NCBI GenBank assembly: GCA_023389055.1
Contig: JAEWFA010000031.1
Location: 1-34,360 of the forward strand
Source of the DNA: Pseudomonadota bacterium
GTDB taxonomy: Bacteria; Pseudomonadota; Gammaproteobacteria; Burkholderiales; Burkholderiaceae_E
DNA: 34,360 bases
Reading direction: 5' to 3'
Part shown: one piece after another, positions 16,281 to 24,992 of the stretch
Numbering within the stretch: the stretch's first letter is position 1
Layout: the number at the start of each line of letters is the position of its first letter
Program-made: the position numbers and the translations under genes
Notes under the pieces: generated by a model
What the model saw: the letters and a program-made list of their open reading frames with translations, nothing else
The model's database searches: none
What the model was told of the DNA's origin: nothing

Positions 16281-16330
16281 CATCGTTCCCCGTCGTTCCC
16301 CGTCGTTCCCCGTCGTTCCTCATCGTTCCT
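16281..16330. repeat. Five 10-bp tandem repeats
   Basis: Units of the form CRTCGTTCCY repeat five times (16281–16330), the middle ones identical. On the coding (minus) strand they read GGGAACGACG-like. The last unit overlaps the final codons and stop of the Mpl–YqiA gene, and the first begins 3 bp before the fabG start codon. The array therefore constitutes the whole junction and supplies the purine-rich sequence available as a ribosome binding site for fabG. Confidence 0.8.
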
Positions 16331-18317
16331 CCTCGCCGGCCGCCGCCGCAGCGCGCGCGCCCAGGCCCGCGAACGCGAGCACCTCGTCGGCGAGCGAGCG
16401 GAAATCCGTGAGCCCGTGGTCGCCGCCCTCGAGCAGGAGCGTGCGCACGCCCGGATAGCGCGCGATCATCTCGCGCCAGTCGAGCACCTCGTCGCCCTTG
16501 GCGGCGACGAGCAGGTAACGCCTCGAATCGCGCAGCGCTCCGGCGCGCAGCGCGCGCAACTCGTCCAGGTAGGTCGCCTCGAAACGGAACGGCCGATCGT
16601 CGTGGTAGCCGCGCAACTCGCCCACGTACGGCGCAAGGTCGCGCGCCGGATCGATCGCCGGATTCAGCAGCACCGCGCGCGCGCCGCTGCGCTCGGCCAG
16701 CCAGGTCGCGTAATAGCCGCCGAGCGAACTGCCGACGAGGGTGTCTTGCGGTCCGGGCGCGATCTCGCGTTCGACCAGCGCGACAGCCGCCGCGGGCGAC
16801 GCCGGCAGTTGCGGACAGGCGAAGCGCTCGTCCAGGCCGAGCGCGCGAAGGCGTTCGGCCAGGATGCGCGCCTTGAACGATTGCGGCGACGAGCGAAAGC
16901 CGTGCAGGTAGACGAGCCGGCCGGCTCCGTCGGCAGGCCGCGCGCGAGTTGCGGCGGCGCGCGCTGCCAGCGCGTCGAGCAGCTTCTGGTGGATTCCGCC
17001 GAAGGAACCGTTGCTCATTGCCAGGACGAAATCGCCGGCACGGGCTTCGGCGACGATTGCCTCGACGAGCGCCGGCAGCCCGTTGGCCACGCGCGCGCGT
17101 TCGCCGAGCGGGGCGAGTGCCGCGGCGACGTCCCAGTCGAGTCCGGCGGCATGGCAGTAGACGAGGTCGGCCGCGGCCAGCGACGCCGGCAGTTGCGAAG
17201 CCATCGTTCCGAGCTTCATCGTGTTCGAGCGCGGCTCGAGCACCGCGAGGATCCGCGCCCGCGCGCCCACTCGTTCGCGCAGTCCGGCCACGGTGGTCGC
17301 GATCGCCGTCGGGTGATGCGCGAAATCGTCGATGACGGTGACGCCGGCGGCGGTCCCGCGCGTCTCCAGCCGGCGGCGTACGCCCTCGAAATCGGCCAGC
17401 GAAGCGATCGCATCGGCCGGAGAAACGCCCGCGTGATGTGCTGCGGCGATCGCGGCGAGCGCGTTGGCGCGGTTGTGCGCGCCGGCCAGCGCCACGCGGC
17501 AGCGACCGAGGCGCTCGTTGCCGAAATGTACGTCGAAGACGCTCGCCGACCCGTCGTCGTCGATCGCGTCGAGGTGCCAGCCGTCGTTCGACAAGAAACG
17601 CTCGCTTTCGCTCCACAGCCCGCGCGCGAGCACCCGCTCGAGCGCGGCGTCTTCTGCGTTGTGGATGATCCGTGCGCTGCGTGCCACCGTGCGAACCAGG
17701 TGGTGGAATTGCGTCTCGATCGCCGCAAGATCTGCGAAGATGTCGGCGTGATCGAACTCGAGATTGTTCAGCAGCAGCGTTCGCGGCCGGTAGTGCACGA
17801 ACTTGGAGCGCTTGTCGAAGAAGGCCGTGTCGTATTCGTCGGCTTCGATGACGAAATGCTCGCCCTCGCCCAGGCGTGCCGAGACCGGGAAATTGCGCGC
17901 GACTCCGCCGATCAGGAAACCCGGTTTGCAGCGATTCGCCTCGAGAATCCACGCGAGCAACGAAGCGGTCGTCGTCTTTCCGTGGGTTCCCGCGACGGCA
18001 AGCACCCACTTCTTTCCGAGCGCATGCTCGGCAAGCCACTGCGGGCCCGACGTGAACGGGTCGCGCGCGTCGAGGATCGCCTCCATCAACGGATTCCCGC
18101 GCGCGACGACGTTGCCCACGACCCAGAGATCGGGGGCGAGCGAGCGCTGCGCCGCGTCGTAGCCCTCGATCAGTTCGATGCCGAGCGCGCGCAGCTGATC
18201 GCTCATCGGCGGGTAGACGTTCGCATCGCAGCCGGTGACGCGATGGCCGGCCTGCGTCGCGATTGCGGCAATGCCGCCCATGAACGTCCCGCAGATGCCG
18301 AGGATGTGGATGTGCAT
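16320..18317 (-). CDS. mpl: Fusion of murein-tripeptide ligase Mpl with a YqiA-type esterase
   Basis: One uninterrupted 665-residue frame holds two complete enzymes. Residues 1–455 are Mpl, the recycling ligase joining UDP-MurNAc to L-Ala-gamma-D-Glu-mDAP: HILGICGTFMGG at the start, the ATP loop AGTHGKTTTASL (109–120), EADEYDTAFFDKRSKF (158–173), and the normal Mpl end AMSNGSFGGIHQKLLDAL. After a short Ala/Arg linker (452–466), residues 467–655 are a YqiA/UPF0227 alpha/beta hydrolase. It opens VYLHGFRSSPQSFKA and has nucleophile Ser531 in GSSLGG, Asp609 and His634 in GGDHGL. There is no stop and no ATG, GTG or TTG near the join. The start at 18317 avoids the divergent gene. The two are separate genes in the relatives I recall. 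Confidence 0.9.
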   Translation of the reverse strand: MHIHILGICGTFMGGIAAIATQAGHRVTGCDANVYPPMSDQLRALGIELIEGYDAAQRSLAPDLWVVGNVVARGNPLMEAILDARDPFTSGPQWLAEHALGKKWVLAVAGTHGKTTTASLLAWILEANRCKPGFLIGGVARNFPVSARLGEGEHFVIEADEYDTAFFDKRSKFVHYRPRTLLLNNLEFDHADIFADLAAIETQFHHLVRTVARSARIIHNAEDAALERVLARGLWSESERFLSNDGWHLDAIDDDGSASVFDVHFGNERLGRCRVALAGAHNRANALAAIAAAHHAGVSPADAIASLADFEGVRRRLETRGTAAGVTVIDDFAHHPTAIATTVAGLRERVGARARILAVLEPRSNTMKLGTMASQLPASLAAADLVYCHAAGLDWDVAAALAPLGERARVANGLPALVEAIVAEARAGDFVLAMSNGSFGGIHQKLLDALAARAAATRARPADGAGRLVYLHGFRSSPQSFKARILAERLRALGLDERFACPQLPASPAAAVALVEREIAPGPQDTLVGSSLGGYYATWLAERSGARAVLLNPAIDPARDLAPYVGELRGYHDDRPFRFEATYLDELRALRAGALRDSRRYLLVAAKGDEVLDWREMIARYPGVRTLLLEGGDHGLTDFRSLADEVLAFAGLGARAAAAAGEEER

Positions 18318-18324
18318 CGGGGGC

Positions 18325-18330
18325 GATAAT
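18325..18330 (+). promoter_or_regulatory. GATAAT -10-like box between mpl and the 18355 gene
   Basis: GATAAT matches the -10 consensus at five of six positions and lies 24 bp before the ATG at 18355, within a divergent gap of only 37 bp. No convincing -35 is seen; that position would fall inside the mpl start region. It could drive the plus-strand run beginning with the unknown gene. Confidence 0.35.
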
Positions 18331-18354
18331 GTGCGGTTGCGGATTCTACAGACG

Positions 18355-18954
18355 ATGAACCAGAACACCGATCCGTTGCGCTTGGAGATCGCGGCGGCCG
18401 CCGCGCAGCTGATCGCAGAAGGCGCCACCGATTATTCGAGCGCCAAGCGCAAGGCGGCCCAGCGCGTGCTCGGCGACCGCGCCGCTCCGCGGGGGTCCAT
18501 GCCCGACAATGAAGAGATCGACGCGGCGCTGCTCGAGCACCTGCAATTGTTCGACGCCGGCCACGCCGAGCGGGTCGTGCAGCGCCGGCGCGCGGCCGCC
18601 GACCTGATGCAGCGGCTCGCGGAGTACCAACCCTACCTGACCGGTGCGGTCTGGAAAGGGATCGTCACCGAGCACGCACCGATCCACCTGCAACTGTTCC
18701 ACGACAACACGAAGGACGTGCAGATCGACCTGCTCAACCGCGGCGTCGATTTCGACGTCGCTTCAGTGCCGCATTTTCGCGGCGGCCCCGACGTCGAGGC
18801 GATTACCTTCTGGATGGCCGACACGCCGGTGCTGCTGTCGCTGTATCGTCACGACGACTTGCGAGGCGCGCTCAAGGGCACGCGCGGCAGCGAGGCGGGT
18901 CCCGAGCGCGGCGACCGCCGCGCGCTGCTCGAGCGACTCGGCGAGGCGGCATGA
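18355..18954 (+). CDS. Conserved protein of unknown function next to mpl
   Basis: A 199-residue soluble protein I do not recognise by function. The N-terminal half is helical and charged. The central stretch LTGAVWKGIVTEHAPIHLQLFHDNTKDVQIDLLNRG resembles the G-x-x-W...hxh pattern of small nucleotidyltransferase folds, but the usual Asp pair appears as His-x-Gln, so activity is doubtful. I recall homologues beside mpl being mislabelled as alanine ligases; nothing here supports that. The start at 18355 follows the GATAAT box and has no clear ribosome binding site. Its stop overlaps the next gene's ATG as ATGA, so it is probably translated together with the thioredoxin-like protein. Confidence 0.65.
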   Translation: MNQNTDPLRLEIAAAAAQLIAEGATDYSSAKRKAAQRVLGDRAAPRGSMPDNEEIDAALLEHLQLFDAGHAERVVQRRRAAADLMQRLAEYQPYLTGAVWKGIVTEHAPIHLQLFHDNTKDVQIDLLNRGVDFDVASVPHFRGGPDVEAITFWMADTPVLLSLYRHDDLRGALKGTRGSEAGPERGDRRALLERLGEAA

Positions 18955-19484
18955 AGCAGGGGCGGCGCGCCTGGATCGGCGCTGCGGCGCTGGCGCTCGG
19001 CTTCGGCGGCTTCGGCGCCTGGGTCGCGTCGCGGCAGTACCGGTTGGCCACCGCGGACAATTCCGCGGTCGACCTGCTGCTCGGGCTGACGATGCCCGAC
19101 GCCGAAGGCCGCGAAATTCGCCTGGCCGATTGGCGCGGCCGGCCGCTGGTCGTGAACTTCTGGGCCACCTGGTGCCCGCCCTGCGTCGGCGAGATGCCCG
19201 AGTTGAGCGAGATGCAGCACGACTACGCGACGCGCGGGCTGCAGATCGTCGGGATCGGCATCGATTCCGACAAGAACATCCGGCAATTCGCCGAGAAGAT
19301 GCCGATGAGCTACCCGTTGCTCGTGGCCGGGCCCGGGGGCACCGAGTTGACGCGACGCTTCGGCAACACGTCGGGATCGCTGCCCTTCACTGCCGTCGTC
19401 GACCGCGACGGTCGCATCCGGCACCGGATTCTCGGCCGCTTCGACAACGCCGACCTGCGCGCCGCCATCGCGACGACGCTCTGA
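18951..19484 (+). CDS. TlpA/ResA-like membrane-anchored thioredoxin
   Basis: A 177-residue protein with an uncleaved-looking anchor (about 8–27) and a periplasmic AhpC/TSA-type thioredoxin fold. The redox motif is WCPPC, with Cys75 and Cys78, in VVNFWATWCPPC. The later cis-Pro region reads GSLPFTAVVDRDGRI. Family members reduce disulfides in the periplasm, often for cytochrome c assembly; a CcsA-like protein is encoded at 31120, but that link is only inference. The ATG overlaps the previous stop as ATGA. About 100 bp separates it from aroQ, where a new promoter is likely. Confidence 0.88.
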   Translation: MKQGRRAWIGAAALALGFGGFGAWVASRQYRLATADNSAVDLLLGLTMPDAEGREIRLADWRGRPLVVNFWATWCPPCVGEMPELSEMQHDYATRGLQIVGIGIDSDKNIRQFAEKMPMSYPLLVAGPGGTELTRRFGNTSGSLPFTAVVDRDGRIRHRILGRFDNADLRAAIATTL

Positions 19485-19534
19485 GCAGCATCGGCCGCCT
19501 GCACGGGCGGCTGGCGTTCATCGGCCAACCGGCG

Positions 19535-19540
19535 TATAAA
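19535..19540 (+). promoter_or_regulatory. TATAAA -10-like box before aroQ
   Basis: TATAAA stands out from GC-rich surroundings, about 50 bp upstream of the aroQ start. The -35 position shows only a weak match. It may start the aroQ–accB–accC–prmA transcript. Confidence 0.35.
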
Positions 19541-19588
19541 GGCGTCCAATTTCATGCAAAAGAGCGAAACTGTCGCCTGCGTGCCTGC

Positions 19589-20110
19589 TTGACGACGCCA
19601 TCCAAACTGCTCTGGGCGCTGCACGGACCCAACCTGAACCTGCTGGGAACGCGCGAACCGGAGGTCTACGGATCGACCCGGCTGGACGAGATCGACACCG
19701 ACCTCGCCCGGCTGTGCACCGATCACGGCCACCGCTTCGAGAGCTTCCAGTCGAATCACGAAGGCGAACTGGTCGACCGCGTGCAACAGGCGCGCGATCG
19801 CCAGGTCGCATTCATCGTCCTGAACCCGGCGGCATTCACGCACACGAGCGTGGCGCTGCGCGACGCGCTGGCCGCGGTGGCGATTCCGTTCATCGAGGTG
19901 CACCTGTCGAACATTCACCGCCGCGAACCGTTCCGGCGCCGCTCGTATTTCTCCGACCTCGCCGCCGGCGTCATCGCGGGCCTGGGGCCGATCGGCTACC
20001 GGCTCGCGATGCAGGCGGCGATCGAATCGCTGCGCGCGCCCGCGCCTGCCGCGGCCCCCGCCGCCGGCGCCCGCGTCGCCGACCCCAAGCGGCGCGCTCC
20101 CCAAGGCTGA
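19589..20110 (+). CDS. aroQ: Type II 3-dehydroquinate dehydratase
   Basis: Dehydrates 3-dehydroquinate to 3-dehydroshikimate. The chain opens LLWALHGPNLNLLGTREPEVYG, with flexible-loop Arg22 and catalytic Tyr27. SNHEGELVD, NPAAFTHTSVALRDAL and His105 in IEVHLSNIH complete the active site. No in-frame ATG precedes the conserved region, so the start must be TTG at 19589 (M-TTPSKLLWA). The last 25 residues are an Ala/Pro-rich tail not needed for the fold. Transcription probably continues into accB, 7 bp downstream. The sibling enzyme aroE is at 11420. Confidence 0.92.
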   Translation: MTTPSKLLWALHGPNLNLLGTREPEVYGSTRLDEIDTDLARLCTDHGHRFESFQSNHEGELVDRVQQARDRQVAFIVLNPAAFTHTSVALRDALAAVAIPFIEVHLSNIHRREPFRRRSYFSDLAAGVIAGLGPIGYRLAMQAAIESLRAPAPAAAPAAGARVADPKRRAPQG

Positions 20111-20117
20111 AAGCGAA

Positions 20118-20582
<465 letters not shown>

Positions 20583-20603
20583 CGCGAGCCCGACAGACTC
20601 CCG

Positions 20604-21953
20604 ATGTTCGAGAAGCTGCTGATCGCCAACCGGGGCGAGATCGCGCTGCGCATCCAGCGCGCGTGCCGGGAACTGGGCATCAAGACGGTCGTCGTGCATT
20701 CGCAGGCCGACACCGAGGCGAAATACGTGAAGCTCGCCGACGAATCGGTCTGCATCGGACCGCCCCCGTCGCGCGACAGCTACCTGAACGTTCCCGCAAT
20801 CATCAGTGCGGCGGAGGTCACCGACGCCGAGGCGATCCACCCCGGCTACGGCTTCCTTTCGGAGAACGCCGATTTCGCCGAGCGCGTCGAGAAGAGCGGC
20901 TTCGTCTTCATCGGACCGCGCCCGGAGTCGATCCGGATGATGGGCGACAAGGTCTCGGCGAAGGACGCGATGAAAAAGGCCGGTGTGCCGGTGGTGCCCG
21001 GCTCCGAGGGCGCGCTTCCCGACGAACCGAAGGAGATCCTGCGGATCGCGCGCGGCGTCGGCTACCCGGTGATCGTGAAGGCGGCCGGCGGCGGCGGCGG
21101 CCGCGGGATGCGCGTCGTGCACACCGAGGCGGCGTTGCTCGCGGCGGTGACGATGACGCGCAGCGAGGCGCAGGCGGCGTTCAACAACCCGAACGTCTAT
21201 CTCGAGAAGTTCCTCGAGAATCCGCGCCACATCGAGATCCAGGTACTCGCCGACGAGCACCGCAACGCGGTGCACCTGGGCGAGCGCGACTGCTCGATGC
21301 AGCGCCGGCACCAGAAGATCATCGAGGAGGCGCCCGCGCCGGGCATTCCGCGCCGCGCGATCGACCGCATCGCGCAACGCTGCGCCGACGCGTGTCGCAA
21401 GATGGGCTACCGCGGCGCCGGTACCTTCGAGTTCCTCTTCGAGAACGGCGAGTTCTACTTCATCGAGATGAACACGCGCGTGCAGGTCGAGCACCCGGTG
21501 ACCGAGTTGATCACCGGCATCGACATCGTGCAGGAGCAGATCCGCATCGCGTGCGGCGAGAAGCTGCGCTTTCGCCAGCGAGACATTCACGTGCAGGGGC
21601 ACGCGATCGAGTGCCGCATCAACGCCGAAGATCCGTTCCGCTTCACGCCGTCGCCGGGGCGCATCACCGCGTGGCACCCGCCGGGAGGCCCGGGCATTCG
21701 CGTCGACTCGCACGTCTACACGAACTACTTCGTTCCGCCGAACTACGACTCGCTGATCGCCAAGGTCATCGCCTACGGCGAGACGCGCGAGCAGGCCATC
21801 CGCCGCATGCGCATCGCGCTCTCGGAGATGGCGGTCGACGGCATCCGCACGAACCTGCCGCTGCATCGCGAACTGCTCACCGACGCGCACTTCGTGCAGG
21901 GCGGCACGCCGATCCACTACCTCGAGCAGAAGCTCGCACTGCGCCGCGGTTGA
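20604..21953 (+). CDS. accC: Biotin carboxylase subunit of acetyl-CoA carboxylase
   Basis: ATP-dependent carboxylation of the biotin on AccB. The 449-residue ATP-grasp enzyme starts MFEKLLIANRGEIALR and has HPGYGFLSENADFAE (79–93), the glycine-rich lid KAAGGGGGRGMR (159–170), and HLGERDCSMQRRHQK. The active-site block FIEMNTRVQVEHPVTE holds the catalytic Arg. Length equals the E. coli enzyme. The carboxyltransferase genes accA and accD are not in the window, as is usual. It is cotranscribed with accB; prmA starts 20 bp later. Confidence 0.97.
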   Translation: MFEKLLIANRGEIALRIQRACRELGIKTVVVHSQADTEAKYVKLADESVCIGPPPSRDSYLNVPAIISAAEVTDAEAIHPGYGFLSENADFAERVEKSGFVFIGPRPESIRMMGDKVSAKDAMKKAGVPVVPGSEGALPDEPKEILRIARGVGYPVIVKAAGGGGGRGMRVVHTEAALLAAVTMTRSEAQAAFNNPNVYLEKFLENPRHIEIQVLADEHRNAVHLGERDCSMQRRHQKIIEEAPAPGIPRRAIDRIAQRCADACRKMGYRGAGTFEFLFENGEFYFIEMNTRVQVEHPVTELITGIDIVQEQIRIACGEKLRFRQRDIHVQGHAIECRINAEDPFRFTPSPGRITAWHPPGGPGIRVDSHVYTNYFVPPNYDSLIAKVIAYGETREQAIRRMRIALSEMAVDGIRTNLPLHRELLTDAHFVQGGTPIHYLEQKLALRRG

Positions 21954-21973
21954 CGGCGCAGCGCATTACTGCG

Positions 21974-22879
21974 ATGTGGCTGCGGATCCGCTTCGTCGTC
22001 GACGGCGCGATCGCCGACGCGTGGACCGACGCGCTCCTCGAAGCCGGCGCATCGTCGGTGGACAGCTGCGACGCCGACGCCGACTCCGAAGCCGAATGCG
22101 CGCTGTTCGGCGAACCGGGCGAGCCGCCGCCCGCCACCGCGTGGCCGCACACGCGGATCACGGCACTGGTGCCCGGCGACGACGAACGCAGCGTCTGCGC
22201 GTTGATCGCGCGCGCCGCGGCGCTCGCCGGACAGACTGCACCGACCGAAGTCGAGCACGATCGGCTCGGCGACGAAGACTGGGTGCAGACAACGCAACGC
22301 CAGTTCACCGCCTTCCCCGTCGGAAACCGGTTGTGGATCACGCCATCGTGGCATGCATCGTCGCAGCCGGCGCACGAGGGGCGCGCGGCGATCGTGCTCG
22401 ACCCCGGCCTGGCCTTCGGCACCGGTAGCCACCCGACGACGAGGCTGTGCCTCGAGTGGCTCGACGAGAACCTGCGCCCGGCGCAGACGATGCTCGACTA
22501 CGGCTGCGGATCGGGAATCCTGGCGATCGCCGCTGCGCGGCTCGGCGCGCGGCGCGTCACCGGCATCGACATCGATCCGCAGGCGCTCGCCGCGGCCGCC
22601 CGCAACGCGGCGGACAACGACGTGTCGATCGAGCTGCTGTCCAGCGCCGATGCGATGCCGCCCGCAGCCGACGTCGTCGTCGCCAACATCCTCGCGAACC
22701 CGCTGCGCGTGCTCGCGCCGCTGCTCGAAACGCTGGTCGCCCCGGGCGGCAGCCTCGTCCTCGCCGGACTGCTCGACAGGCAGGCCGACGAAATCGCGCG
22801 CTGCTATCCGACGGTGCCGTTGCGCGCCTGGCGATCGGCCGAGGGATGGACTTGCCTGGCCGGAACGCGTCCGCGATGA
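21974..22879 (+). CDS. prmA: Ribosomal protein L11 methyltransferase
   Basis: SAM-dependent trimethylation of ribosomal protein L11. The 301-residue chain has the small N-terminal L11-binding domain (1–90), the linker motif DPGLAFGTGSHPTT (143–156), SAM motif I LDYGCGSGILAIAAARLG (174–191), IDIDPQA, and the substrate-side VVANILANPL (235–244). The C-terminus is typical. I start it at 21974 because the protein begins MWLRIRFVV there and longer frames are open only by chance. It lies between accC and a DUF3426 gene, an order I associate with betaproteobacteria. Confidence 0.94.
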   Translation: MWLRIRFVVDGAIADAWTDALLEAGASSVDSCDADADSEAECALFGEPGEPPPATAWPHTRITALVPGDDERSVCALIARAAALAGQTAPTEVEHDRLGDEDWVQTTQRQFTAFPVGNRLWITPSWHASSQPAHEGRAAIVLDPGLAFGTGSHPTTRLCLEWLDENLRPAQTMLDYGCGSGILAIAAARLGARRVTGIDIDPQALAAAARNAADNDVSIELLSSADAMPPAADVVVANILANPLRVLAPLLETLVAPGGSLVLAGLLDRQADEIARCYPTVPLRAWRSAEGWTCLAGTRPR

Positions 22880-22901
22880 TCGGTCGACGCCGGGAGGGCT
22901 G

Positions 22902-24023
22902 ATGGCGCTCGCAACGACCTGCCCGCAGTGCAAGACGAGCTTTCGGGTCGTTCCCGATCAGCTGAAGCTGCGTCGCGGTTACGTGCGTTGCGGCCGGTGC
23001 CGCCACGTGTTCGCGGGCATCGACCATCTGCGCCACGTCGACGAAGCACGGCTGCGAGGCGAACCGCAGGCGACGAACGCGGAGCGCGAACACGAAGCCG
23101 ACGCGGCGGCGCACGCGCAAGCGAAGGCCGTCGAGGACGCCCAAGCGGCCGACGGCAACGAAGCAGGCGAGCGCGTCGCCGAGCATCCGGATGCACAGCG
23201 CATCGACGCCGTCGACGACGACGTCGAATGGATCGTCGTTGACGTCCCCACGTTCGAGGACGCTGCGCAGTCCGATGATGCGGGGCTCGCGTCGGAAACC
23301 GCCGCCGAAGAACGTTCGACGGAAGAACCGTTGATGACCGAGGCGCCGCCGATCGATGCGATGCCCGCCGAGGCACCCGTCGCGAAAGATCGCATCGAGA
23401 GCGACGCCGTCGCCGAGACGGCGCTCGACGAACCGCCGCCTCCGCATTACGTCGAGCGATTCGCCGACTCCCTGGATCGCGAAGCCCACGAATCGGCGAT
23501 CGACTACTTCTCGACGAAGCGCGCGCGCGGCTTCGCCGACCGTCGCGGACTGGCCGGCGGCCTGCTCGCGCTGGCGCTCGCGGTCGCGCTGGCGATGCAA
23601 TGGGTCGTCGCGCAGCGTTCGGCGATCGCCGCGAACCTGCCCTTCGTCGCTCCGCTGCTCGGCGCGGCGCTCGCGCCGTTCGGGCTGCGGATCGAGGCGC
23701 CTAGCGAGCTCGATGAATTGACGATCGAATCGTTCGAGCTGCAGGCCTCCGACGTTCCCGACGTCCTGGAGATGCGCGCGCTGTTGCGCAACCGCGCCGA
23801 TCATCCGGTGCGCTGGCCGTCGATGCAGCTCACGCTCACCGACCCCGACAGCCGGGTGCTGGTGCGGCGCGCGCTGCATCCCGCCGAATACCTGGCCGAG
23901 GCCGGTGAGGTCCGGTCCGACGGCGTTCCCGCGCGTACCGAATGGCCGCTGCGGCTGGCGCTCGAGGCGCGCGACCTGCAGGCGACCGGCTACGACTACC
24001 GCGTGCAATTGTTCTACCCCTAG
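22902..24023 (+). CDS. Zinc-ribbon / DUF3426 membrane protein
   Basis: A 373-residue protein in four parts. An MJ0042-type zinc ribbon comes first: Cys7 and Cys10 in CPQC, Cys30 and Cys33 in CGRC. A long acidic low-complexity region (about 45–205) follows, then one membrane helix (about 216–236). The C-terminal DUF3426 domain contains VPDVLEMRALLRNRA and WPSMQLTLTDPDSRVL. Function is unknown. The topology predicts a cytoplasmic zinc ribbon and a periplasmic domain. The tandem prmA–DUF3426 arrangement supports the identification. It ends 15 bp before the sugar-kinase gene. Confidence 0.87.
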   Translation: MALATTCPQCKTSFRVVPDQLKLRRGYVRCGRCRHVFAGIDHLRHVDEARLRGEPQATNAEREHEADAAAHAQAKAVEDAQAADGNEAGERVAEHPDAQRIDAVDDDVEWIVVDVPTFEDAAQSDDAGLASETAAEERSTEEPLMTEAPPIDAMPAEAPVAKDRIESDAVAETALDEPPPPHYVERFADSLDREAHESAIDYFSTKRARGFADRRGLAGGLLALALAVALAMQWVVAQRSAIAANLPFVAPLLGAALAPFGLRIEAPSELDELTIESFELQASDVPDVLEMRALLRNRADHPVRWPSMQLTLTDPDSRVLVRRALHPAEYLAEAGEVRSDGVPARTEWPLRLALEARDLQATGYDYRVQLFYP

Positions 24024-24038
24024 CGAGACGGAGCGACG

Positions 24039-24992
24039 ATGTCCCGACGCGTGCTGATCAGCGGTTCGATCGCCTACGACACGATCATGGTGTTCGAAGG
24101 CCACTTCAAGGATCACATCCTCCCCGACCGCGTGCACCTGCTGAACGTGTCGTTCCTCGCGCCCCGGCTCGAGCGCAACTTCGGCGGCTGCGCGGGAAAC
24201 ATCGCGTACTCGCTGAGCGCGCTCGGTGGCGAGCCGGTGATGCTCGCGACGATCGGCCGCGACGGCGACGCGTACCTCGCGCACCTGGCCGAGCTCGGCA
24301 TCGACGCCTCCACCGTTCGGCGGCTCGACGACGAATACACGGCGCAGGCATTCATCACGACCGACCTGTCGGACAACCAGATCACCGCGTTCCATCCGGG
24401 CGCAATGTCGCATGCGGACCGCGTCTCGGCACGCGATGCGTGCAGCGGCGACGCCGGCGCGGCAATCGGCATCGTCGCGCCGAACGGACGCGAGGCGATG
24501 CTGCAGCATGCGCGCGAGTTCCGCGAATGCAACGTGCCCTTCGTGTTCGATCCGGGGCAGGGCCTGCCGATGTTCGACGGCGAGACGCTGCGCCAGTTCA
24601 TTGCGCTCGCCAGCGCGGTCACCGTCAACGACTACGAGGCTTCGCTGCTCGTCGAACGCACCGGCTGGAGCGAAGCGCAGATCGCCGGCCAGGTCCAGGC
24701 GCTGATCGTCACGCGCGGCGGGGAAGGCTCGCGCGTGCACGAAGACGGCGCGGTGACCGAGATTCCGGCGCTGCCGGTGGCGCGCCCGATCGACCCCACC
24801 GGCTGCGGCGACGCCTACCGCGCCGGCCTGCTGCACGCGCGCACGCTCGGCTGGAGCTGGTGCGACGCGGCTCGCCTGGGCAACGTGATGGGCGCGATCA
24901 AGATCGAGCACCGCGGCGGACAGAACCACCCGGTCGATCGCGCCGACGTGGCGCGCCGCTTCGAGCAGGCCTACGGGCGCGCGCCCTGGTAG
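24039..24992 (+). CDS. PfkB-family carbohydrate/nucleoside kinase
   Basis: A 317-residue ribokinase-fold kinase. The N-terminal substrate region has NFGGCAGNIAYSLSALGG (47–64). The C-terminal anion hole DPTGCGDAYRAG (252–263) holds the catalytic base Asp258. The VNDYEASLL segment (196–204) and ALIVTRGGEGSRV match adenosine-kinase-like members. Substrate is uncertain: adenosine or a sugar are both plausible. AGACGGAGCGACG precedes the ATG. The 3' end overlaps the convergent yggU-like gene by 22 bp. Confidence 0.88.
   Translation: MSRRVLISGSIAYDTIMVFEGHFKDHILPDRVHLLNVSFLAPRLERNFGGCAGNIAYSLSALGGEPVMLATIGRDGDAYLAHLAELGIDASTVRRLDDEYTAQAFITTDLSDNQITAFHPGAMSHADRVSARDACSGDAGAAIGIVAPNGREAMLQHAREFRECNVPFVFDPGQGLPMFDGETLRQFIALASAVTVNDYEASLLVERTGWSEAQIAGQVQALIVTRGGEGSRVHEDGAVTEIPALPVARPIDPTGCGDAYRAGLLHARTLGWSWCDAARLGNVMGAIKIEHRGGQNHPVDRADVARRFEQAYGRAPW

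Noticed and set aside
18644..20110. A long frame running from inside the 18355 gene into aroQ
   Set aside because: The part before about 19585 is out-of-frame thioredoxin-gene DNA. Only the segment from the TTG at 19589 matches the dehydratase.
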